From Saposhnikovia divaricata (Eukaryota > Streptophyta > Magnoliopsida > Apiales > Apiaceae), in contig CM071600.1 in the NCBI GenBank assembly GCA_036435485.1, positions 163,196,546 through 163,260,545 of the forward strand: a stretch of 64,000 nucleotides of DNA, given 5' to 3'. Below the pieces are notes generated by a model. It was not told the origin of the DNA and searched no databases. It saw nothing but the letters and a program-made list of their open reading frames with translations. This document shows, in pieces, positions 55,726 through 64,000 of the stretch. The first letter of the stretch is position 1, and every line of letters starts with the position of its first letter. Made by a program: the position numbers and the translations under genes.

Positions 55726-57105
55726 GTGATGAATCAAAGATTGAATCAGTTAACTGGAGAAGAAATTTGCACACAAAAAGATAAACAAGGTATTTTAAGA
55801 TTTTCCAAAAGAATATGGATTCCTGATGTGAAAGAAATAAAGGAAGAGTTATTGTATGATACCCACAGTTCTAAGTTTTCACTACAACATGGAAGCACGA
55901 AAATGTATCAAGATTTGAAGAAAAACTTTTTGTGGCCAAATATGAAAAGAGAAATTACTGAGTGGGTAAGTCGTTGTTATACGTGCTAAAGAGTGAAAAC
56001 GGAACATCAAAAACCAAGTGGATTGATTCAACCATTAGAAATACCTGAATGGAAATGGGAGCACATTACAATGGATTTTGTAGTAGGTCTACCAAGATCG
56101 AAGGCTAATCATGATGCTATTTGGGTTATAGTTGATCGATTGACGAAATCAGCTCATTTCTTACTGATTAACGAAAGATTTTCTCTAGACAAGTTGGTGC
56201 ATTTGTATCTAAAAGAGATTGTGACTCGGAATGGAGTTCCAGTATCTGACAGAGACCCTCGCTTTAATTCAAGATTTTGGAGACAGTTCAAGAACATATC
56301 GGAACACAACTCAGAATGAGTATGGCTTATCATCCCCAAACCGACAGTCAAAGCGAAAGAACGATTCAGACAATTAAAGATATGATTAGAGTTTGTGCAT
56401 TAGATTCTAAAGGCAATTGGGACGAACATCTACCTCTGGTAGAATTTTCTTACAACAACAACTATCATGCTAGTATCGGAATGCCTCCATATGAAGCTCT
56501 TTATGGAATGAAGTGTAGATCTCCCGTGTGTTGGGAAGAAGTGGGTGAACGTAAGATATTAGGACCCAAGTTGATTCAGCAGACGAAAGAGACCGTGGAA
56601 TTAATTCAGAAAAGACTACGAGCTGCTCAGGATAGACAGAGAAAATATGCAGATCTAGCGAGAAAGAAAGTAGATTTCTAAGTAGGAGATCCAGTAATGT
56701 TAAAAGTTTCGCCATGGAAAGGGATAACCAGATTTGGGAAGAAAGGGAAATTAAGTCCAAGATTTGTAGGACCTTTCGAGATTTTGCGACTCGTGGGCAA
56801 AGTATCTTATGAATTAGCTTTACCACCTCAGATGCAGCATATTCACAATGTTTTTCATGTGTCGATATGCTTAAGAAATTTCATCCTAGTACTAAATGTG
56901 TGGTAGAATATGAACCAGTAGAAATTCAGCCAGATTTGTATTATGTGGAGCGACCGATCAAAATAGAAGATCGTAAATAGAAAGTACTTAGAAATAAAAC
57001 AGTTGCTTTAGTAAAAGTTTTGTGGAGGAAACCTAGGGTTGAAGAATCAACCTGGGAGTTAGAAAGTGATATGTTAGAACAGTACCCTCATTTGTTTACA
57101 TAGCT
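55726..57105 (+). pseudogene. G0 integrase and chromodomain, decayed
   Basis: The integrase zinc region (HSSKFSLQHGSTKMYQDL ... SRCYTC) is followed by a TAA at 55987-55989 where element C has Gln. The core continues (MDFVVGLPRSKANHDAIWV). It has lost three residues before SDRDPRFNS and one base near 56290, then recovers in the 56277-56681 frame (TIQTIKDMIRV ... YHASIGMPPYEALYG). More stops and a frameshift precede the chromodomain at about 56935-57100 (VLWRKPRVEESTWELES). All expected integrase landmarks are traceable but the gene is dead. Confidence 0.88.
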
Positions 57106-57128
57106 GATTCTGGGGACAGAATCCTTTT

Positions 57129-57141
57129 AAGGGGGGAAGGA
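57129..57141 (+). other. Polypurine tract of G0
   Basis: AAGGGGGGAAGGA lies before the LTR start TGTAATATTTGG. The preceding ACAGAATCCTTTTAA parallels elements B and C. Confidence 0.88.
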
Positions 57142-57640
57142 TGTAATATTTGGAAATTTCGTAGTTTGTAATTATATTAATTCGAAGTAAAATATTATAT
57201 ATATGTTCTAAATTGATGTGTGATTATGTGATTATATGGTAGTGGACGTATATTGTGTTTATAATGGCTAGATGTGTGGATGTGAATTTATTTTGAATTT
57301 CGAATATTTTTAAGTATGAAAAATATGATTTTTAATTCGCTTAAATAATTGTGTAAAATTCTTGGAGCTAGTAAAAATCATGAAATCTCTTGTTTTATTG
57401 TCTTTATACATTTAGAGACTTTTTAAAAATTAAGGCTTAAATTATTTTCGAATTAAAGTATTTTATAATGATTTTTCTATTTAATTATTCTTATAAATTA
57501 CTAAAATTGTAAAATCAAAATCTTTTTATATATTGATTTTAAAAATATTTTAAAAATACCTTGAGGAAGAGAGATTTTTTGTAAATCCCCAACTTACCAA
57601 TACTAAAAATATACTTTTAATAATAAAATAGACTTTGATA
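57142..57640 (+). repeat. Start (U3) of G0's 3' LTR
   Basis: It begins TGTAATATTTGG after the polypurine tract and is AT-rich. It appears to be interrupted near 57600-57650 by a minus-strand LTR. The breakpoint is not exact because no matching duplication was found. Confidence 0.6.
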
Positions 57641-57649
57641 CAGGGGAAT

Positions 57650-60600
57650 TTTAGAAAATTTCGGCATGAAGTATTCGTAAATCGGACTATCCACCTGTAT
57701 TTTATCCCAAACCAAATTCTCATTTAACAATTACAAATAAAACTTACTACACCAACGATTCCTCACCGAGGATCGATTCCAGGTTATGGTATGAAACAAG
57801 AATCTAAACCATACAAATTATTACAATTTCTTCTACTATTCTGATTTCAATAACTATACCATTTAATCTGTAGCTTAACTCCAATCTGTGCTTACCCGCT
57901 CTAGCTTCGAGATCTATCCTGTAAAGGCTGCCTCATTGCTCTCATATGACTCGTACGATGTAAACATCCACCCTTATTCCTAACTGAAAGATTAGAGAAA
58001 ATGAAGCAAGAGTGAGCCAAAGAATGCTCAGCAAGCGAACAGTATAGTGAAACAATAATACTACAATGATTCATTGGTGAACATATCACTGACCAACTTA
58101 TCACAAAGGAATAATTCACAATTACAGAAGCTCATGAACTTTAAAGATATAACATTTCATTTAATTCAGGAAATGGAATAGAATTGGAATATTTTCCATT
58201 TTATTAATAAAAAGAATAAGGTTAGGCTGCTGATCAGTCACGCACTAACCCCGGACAAACGTACACAGCAATGTCCTTTAATGGATCCACGTCACACATT
58301 GGCCTTAATAACTTCTGACCACGAATCTGGTCCGACCCTTTACGGTCCACATTTTTTAAAAAAACAACAGTCCAATCCTGTAATCTAAACGTCAGGTGTC
58401 GGAACAATCGACCACCTCGACCAACCAAGTACCCTGGAAACTCACGTTCCAGGTTAACAACTCAAATCTCAAGAAGAAATGAGGTCTAGTAAAATTCTGA
58501 CCTAGATATCGGCAAGTTCGATATAGAGAAGGGTATTATTCCATAATATATCAGTGAAACAGGGTCAACAATTTCAGCACTATTGAATGGGAATATGATA
58601 AACAGCTATTCATATTTACTGAAAATTTAAGAGCAATAATAGCAATGACAAATCGAATTAATATAATGATCAAGTGACGAAAAGCATGGTTCATTTGAGT
58701 GAAATGATTTACTTGCAACATGAATAACAACAGTTGTAATTATAAGATAAAGCAAGGGTATAGTCAAGTGCTAAGCATTTAATAAAATTTACCAACACAT
58801 TGTCAAGTTGAATCAACATAAGCGAATTAAGTAGTTTTAAAATGATCATTGTAAAATAACTCCAAGCCAATAAAATTGTAGGACAGGTTGAACAAAACCT
58901 CTCCTAAAGGGGTCCATTGGTGAAAATCCGGTACCAAGTTTAAACTATCATGAGAGATTCGAATAGTTTAAAACAAAGATTTAAGAAATTCTCAATTACT
59001 TAAGGTCTCACTCTTGTCAGCTAAGCACTTATAGGATTCAGCTGCCAGAACCGGCATGACAAATATGAGTTTAAATAATTAAGAAGATCTCAATTCATTC
59101 CTGGTTTTAACCGTCACTGAGCAACACATGCCTCAACAACAGTATAAACCTCGAATTAGTTTACAATAATTTGAAGAAAACGCTCTTTGAAGAATATTAA
59201 TAATGACGGGAAATATTTATTTAAAATAATTTTTAAAAGAATCAACACCTGAACAATAGGTGAAGAGAATAAACATGACAGAATAATTTTGAGAATGAGT
59301 GTTTGTAAATTAATAGAAGAAGAATGTCACTGAAAGTAAAATAAAATAAAATAAAGGGTATGGGCACTAGCAAACATGGTTTAAAAGAAATATCGTAAAA
59401 TCAACAGAACAGGTTCACATTATTTAGAATAAATATGAAGAATATAATTGCTTGCAAGAAGGAATTTCGAAAGAACAATAAATAATACAAAATGTTTCAC
59501 ATCACTTGAACAATAAGTGAGAAATAGTAAACTTGCAAACTAATTTGACAGAAACGTTGTATAAATAACAGAAACAAACTTATCCCACTTGAACAATAAG
59601 CAGGGAATAGTACACTTGCCTCAATACAAGAAGTTTCCAATTCCAATATCTCGACTCTTTACTCTTTTTACATCCATCTCTCTTTTCTTATTCATTGGTC
59701 CTTACTGGATCATACATCTGTCCTTCTTCTGTAACTTGTCATCCTCTTCATGACACACTCGTCAACTCTGATAATCTTTCCATTCCTCAATATTCCATCT
59801 ACATGTGCACTGGCTCTTACCGGCCTCATTTTGGTACCTATATAAAGGTAAAGTAATACTTCAGTACGCTTGTAACCTTAATCGTCTAACTCTATTCTAC
59901 CCCAAACGCGTCCTATAACGCTTTGAAACTTAATATATATATAACACATACAGATCATATTCTTGAAATAGTAACGTATAATTATAAAATCATATAAACA
60001 CTTAACATGTAATATTAACTTATACTCATACCCTTTAACACATACATCCCCTTGATTTACAAATAATCCTTATCAAATTATTAGAAGAATTACAAAATAA
60101 TTCTAAAAGAATTTGGACAGCATCTCCTTTAAAATATGACCTAATCCGTCGGGAAACAACCGACCCCAAACAAGCCATCAAACAATCCAAATATCAAATT
60201 CTAATTCCAATTTATACTTATGCCTTATGATTTACAATTATAATTATCACTTTACTTGCAACATACTAATCACGAATCAATTATCTAAAAATGTTAATTG
60301 CTCTTAAAAACTTTATAACCTAACAAACTCCGAAAATTCAACCAAGTAATTCTATCTCAAAATAATTCATTTTAAATCCCTTTTAATTAATTTAAAATTA
60401 AAATAAATGAACAATTATATTAATTAATTATAAATTAAAATTATTATCTTAAATAAGATTTAAAAGTCCAAATTTTTTGAAAATATTTTAATTAAATAAA
60501 TAAATAAACAAAAATGATTAACTAATCAATTAAAAAATTATTCAACTAGGTTTTTTAAATTTATAAAGGAATTTTGAAAAGAATTTTGGAATTTTATTTT

Positions 60601-62375
60601 TTCCCAAAAACATCTTAAAAGAAATGGTATTAGACAGTTACTACACAAGAACAGTCACCGAATTCTGGCAACACAGCACTGAACTCGGCAAAGTATGACA
60701 GTGTAGTATATAGTCTCACGAATTGAACACACCAGGATAATTTTTTTTTGTACAAAAACATAGCAATAACACGTTTAACACAATACACCGTTTACAACAA
60801 AGAAACTCCGGCTAATTCATTTTTGTCGAATCCTACTTTAAAATCATGACATAACCAGCAACGGGTTCGTAATTCAATACTACAAACGATCAGCAACACA
60901 AAACTCACAAACAACTAACAAGTACAACATAATTTCCCTGTACATATTGCAGTCTATAACAAACACAAAGATACATTAACAATTTCAGTGATACTCCATT
61001 ACCATTTCATTCAAAACTTGCCATTAACAGTATAGCCTAATAAAAAAACATAGTAAGCACATCAATAATAACAGAAAAGCATGGTAAATCCCCTGGACTT
61101 AACAGTACATAAATCTCGGTAACCTCCATCAAAATCACCAATTCGAAAACTTAACAGTTTTTCCATCTAAAAGCTAAGACCAATAAAAATTGCAAAGCTT
61201 CAATCTTTAACACCCTTAACCATCAACAATCAACTCAGCATGAACATATAATTATCCTCGGAATTGGACAGAGGATGAGGAGAGGTAGTTTCTAATTACA
61301 ACAACTCACAATTTGGTTAATAGTCACCAAGAACAAAGGTTTAAATCAAAAATTAGAGAGGAAGTGGGGAAAGGCAAGAGATTGAGAGAGATGTTAAAGG
61401 AGAGAGTCCATACACGCACACCCATTCGCGACGGTATAGTTGCACAGACACGGCACACACAAATGCCGTATACATCACATATACACACTGCTGATAACAG
61501 ACTAAACCCCCAAAAACGTGACCCAACTCGACTGTACATACCACATACACGGTTCCTTTACAGATTACAAATAGGGGAGAGATAGTTGGTACAAGCTCAA
61601 GTGGAGCTTACAAGAACAGAGAGGGGAATTAGAGAGTGTATAGAGGGAGAGAGTTTTTTTTTCCTTTTACCGAGAGGGTGCAGAGGGAGATAGCGAGAGA
61701 TTGAGAGAGATTGAATGAGATATGGGAGAGAGGAGAGATTGACAAGAGAGAATCGGGGATTATTATAGAGACACTTCACGAGCTTAATAAAATTGGGGAA
61801 AAACAGATGGGGCATAATGATAATTTAATTATGTTGAAAACACAATTTTTAATATAATTAAATACCCTTTTAAAATTCCAAATTTAATGGAAAAGTTATA
61901 AGAATGAAATTTTCACATTTTTAAAATAAAGAATATAAAATTACGAACACCCTCATATTTTTAAAATATTTTTAGGATCAAAAATGAATTAAATATGAAT
62001 TTTACAAGTTTTGATCCTTTAAATACAATATAACTTGTAAAATCATTTTAAAACACTTAAACATCCAAATTAATTCTCCCAATAATTTTAAAAACTAAAT
62101 AATATCATAAAGATAATAACACAAAAGATTTCGTGATTTTTAATAACTCCGATGATTTTATAAATGTTTTCGAAGATCAATATTGCATAATTTAAATAAA
62201 TTTAAATCGTCAAAAATTCAAATAAAATCACACGGACCCACATTTCACATATACATCATCATATAAGCACGTAAACATGATATCACATATATTCTATCTA
62301 AAAAAATTCACACCATAAATTCCACATTTACTATTAAATAATAATATTTATAATTAAGAATTTTCTAAGGCGTTA
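57650..62375 (-). repeat. Probable large minus-strand gypsy LTR (about 4.7 kb)
   Basis: No coding frame is seen in 4.7 kb. At 58000-58040 GAGTGAGCCAAAGAATGCTC followed by AGCAAG parallels GAGTGAGCTATAATAGCTCA followed by GCAAG in element B's LTR, in the same (minus) orientation. At 61610-61760 there is A/G-rich sequence that on the minus strand is a C/T-rich leader. The right end near 62370 (GGCGTTATA) recalls gypsy LTR starts of the TGTAACGCC type. Neither end is defined by a clear duplication, so this is inference. Confidence 0.4.
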
Positions 62376-63264
62376 TATTTTTGTTTTAAATTTATATGTC
62401 AATATTTTATTTTTAAAACCCAATATATGTTGTAATTAGATTTTATAAGTCTTTAATTCAATAAAGTGTATTAAAAAATAGTGATTTAATTGTAGTATGC
62501 ATATATAATACCCCAACCCCCTTTTTTTTCTTTTGTGTGACCAAACCCCCCCCCCCCCCCGTCTCTTTCTCCCCGTGTCTCTTCTCTCCCAACTCTCTCT
62601 ATATTCTCTCATCTCCATTAGAGCTCAAGCTCAAATTCCAAGGTGATTTCTTCATCAAATCTCAAAGTATTAGTTATAAAAATACTCCTCTTTCAATTCT
62701 CTACATCTCTATATTTATGGATTTCAATTCTCACAACTTTTCAAATTAGGGTTTTTCGAAAATTGAGAATCAAGGTGAGTTTTGTGGGTAATTGTGATTG
62801 GGTAGTGCTCCTTGGTAGAGACCCAAGAATTTTCGGGCTCTCCGGAGAACCCCAAGCCGCGGCCATGATCGAAAGGGAGCCGAAGGTTTACATGCATGGC
62901 TTAATTCGATGATATTGTATGATTTCTATGTGTTATGTAATTGCATGCAAGTTTTTATAATTTTTTAAGTTGAGTTTTGTGATGGGTTTGGAAGTTTATG
63001 AGTTTACAAGATATGTGTAAGTTGATATTGATAATTGATGATGTTAGTGTCTTTTAATTTTAAAAGGGTTTAAGATTTTGATGTTATGTAGTATATAAAT
63101 TGATGGGTTGAAGTTATATTGTGATTTGGAGGTAGTATGTATATGTATATATATGGAGGTTGTATGTATAATCATTATGTGTTTATTTGATTTGGTGGAG
63201 TGAGGGTTTTTGTGATGATGTTGATGAAGAAGGAGGACGAGAGAGAGATTGAGAGAAAGAGGAG

Positions 63265-63300
<36 letters not shown>

Positions 63301-64000
63301 GAGAGTAAGAAGGGAGGAGGAGAAGAAGATTGTTGTGAAATTTGTTTTTTTCTTTAGGGTTAATTGCGTAATCATATGAGTGTTACTTGAATTAATTGTT
63401 ACTTGAATTTTTTCTAAGTAGGAAAGTATATCTAAAGGTGCATTTTTGCTATTGTGGTGAATTGGTTATGAACTTGTCTACTTGTGGGTTATAAGTTGAT
63501 TATCGACGGAGTTATAGATATTGCAAGTGTAACTTGATTGTTTGGACCGGTTGAACTCCGGTATGGTATGACGACTATACAAAGGAGATGTTGCCGAAAA
63601 TTTTTAAAGAATTATAAATTTGATTTTCAAAAACCTATGGCACATCTCTAATGATTAGCCGTGATATCATTGTAGTATTATGCTATACTACTTTACATGT
63701 TATGTGGCTAATGTGACTATGTGTATATAAATATATAGGTATATAAATATAGTTGTATCGTTGGGACGTTAGTATTATACGTTGTCTTGTGGTATGTAAA
63801 CAATGAGGGGGAAAATTAAGATATTGATTACATTGTTATAGGTCCAAGTAGGAGACCAGGCAAGGAACCTATCGAGGAAGAAGCTGATTAAGTGCGAGCA
63901 AGTGTAGTAAGGCAAGTGTACTACCCCATCTTTGTTGTTATCAGTGTGATGAATACCATGAGATATTGAATCGTTAACTTGCTTCAAACTAGTATTGTGT
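62376..64000 (+). repeat. Probable continuation of G0's 3' LTR
   Basis: There is no credible gene. A C/T-rich leader-like stretch with a 15-base C run (62546-62560) is followed by AT-rich DNA, an (AG)n tract, and near 63840-63930 sequence with AGGCAAG and AAGGCAAGTGTACT recalling the AAGGCAAGTTTACTTTT word of element C's LTR. Orientation is plus, as expected for G0. It runs off the window, so neither end nor identity is proven. Confidence 0.35.
63264..63297 (+). repeat. (AG)n microsatellite
   Basis: About 16 AG units lie within a longer purine-rich stretch (63229-63330). Confidence 0.9.

Larger units (their letters stand above)
19013..64000 (+). mobile_element. G0: old chromodomain gypsy element, interrupted by several insertions
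   Basis: Plus-strand pieces at 19013-19105, 42072-42332, 53894-57141 and 57142 onward form one Gag-PR-RT-RH-INT-chromodomain order. Element B and an Athila element fill the gaps, each flanked by 5-bp duplications. The gag reading frame lines up across both gaps. The 5' part is lost to the left of the copia insertion, and the 3' LTR runs past the window end. Protein motifs closely follow those of element C, so it is a relative, probably of the Tekay clade. Confidence 0.8.

Noticed and set aside
62537..62912. Host gene 5' end near the C/T-rich stretch
   Set aside because: The two small overlapping ORFs (70 and 89 aa) are in different frames, lack recognisable domains and lie in sequence that looks like an LTR leader.

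Overview
The window is non-genic, repeat-dense plant nuclear DNA, almost certainly from a flowering plant and probably a eudicot. Nearly every long open frame belongs to a plant LTR-retrotransposon family: Ty1/copia, chromodomain Ty3/gypsy, or Athila-type gypsy. I found no host gene, tRNA, rRNA or CRISPR array. The large accessory ORF in the copia element resembles (from memory) one common in asterid genomes, so an asterid host is possible but unproven.

Layout. (1) 1-5527: a non-autonomous LTR element (LTRs 1-458, cut by the window edge, and 5031-5527) with a broken gag-like frame, a second LTR/primer-site relic (about 1613-1994), and a 1205-bp Mutator-like TIR element (2399-3603) flanked by a 9-bp duplication and full of hairpins. 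(2) 5528 to about 6530: an LTR-like fragment. (3) about 6530-8735: a truncated minus-strand copia element whose LTR end abuts the pol gene of (4) a plus-strand copia element (8737-19012). The latter carries RT/RNase H, a small antisense ORF, a very long decayed accessory ORF, and a solo LTR (16739-18044) inserted in that ORF with a TTAAT duplication. (5) 19013-64000: an old chromodomain gypsy element, here called G0. Its gag is split at 19105/42072 by element B, and its gag/protease region at 42332/53894 by an Athila element. (6) 19106-42071: element B, a decayed minus-strand gypsy with about 3.6-kb LTRs (duplication GATAT). (7) 26437-39850: element C, a young, nearly intact plus-strand chromodomain gypsy inserted in an LTR of B (duplication GGCCG), with an unusual accessory ORF between primer site and gag. 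(8) 42333-53893: a very young minus-strand Athila element (duplication GGTAT) with two nonsense mutations and an intact env-position ORF. (9) 57142-64000: G0's 3' LTR, apparently interrupted by a large minus-strand LTR.

The genes do not form host operons or pathways. Each autonomous element would encode Gag, protease, reverse transcriptase, RNase H and integrase for its own copying. Insertions sort by age: G0 oldest, B and the copia elements next, C and Athila recent. Most premature stops in the older copies fit C-to-T changes, as expected for silenced, methylated elements. The best candidates for new biology are the covarying hairpin series in the Mutator-like element, the ATTCGAGAA array in the solo LTR, the divergent ORF pair in the copia element, and the pre-gag ORF of element C.
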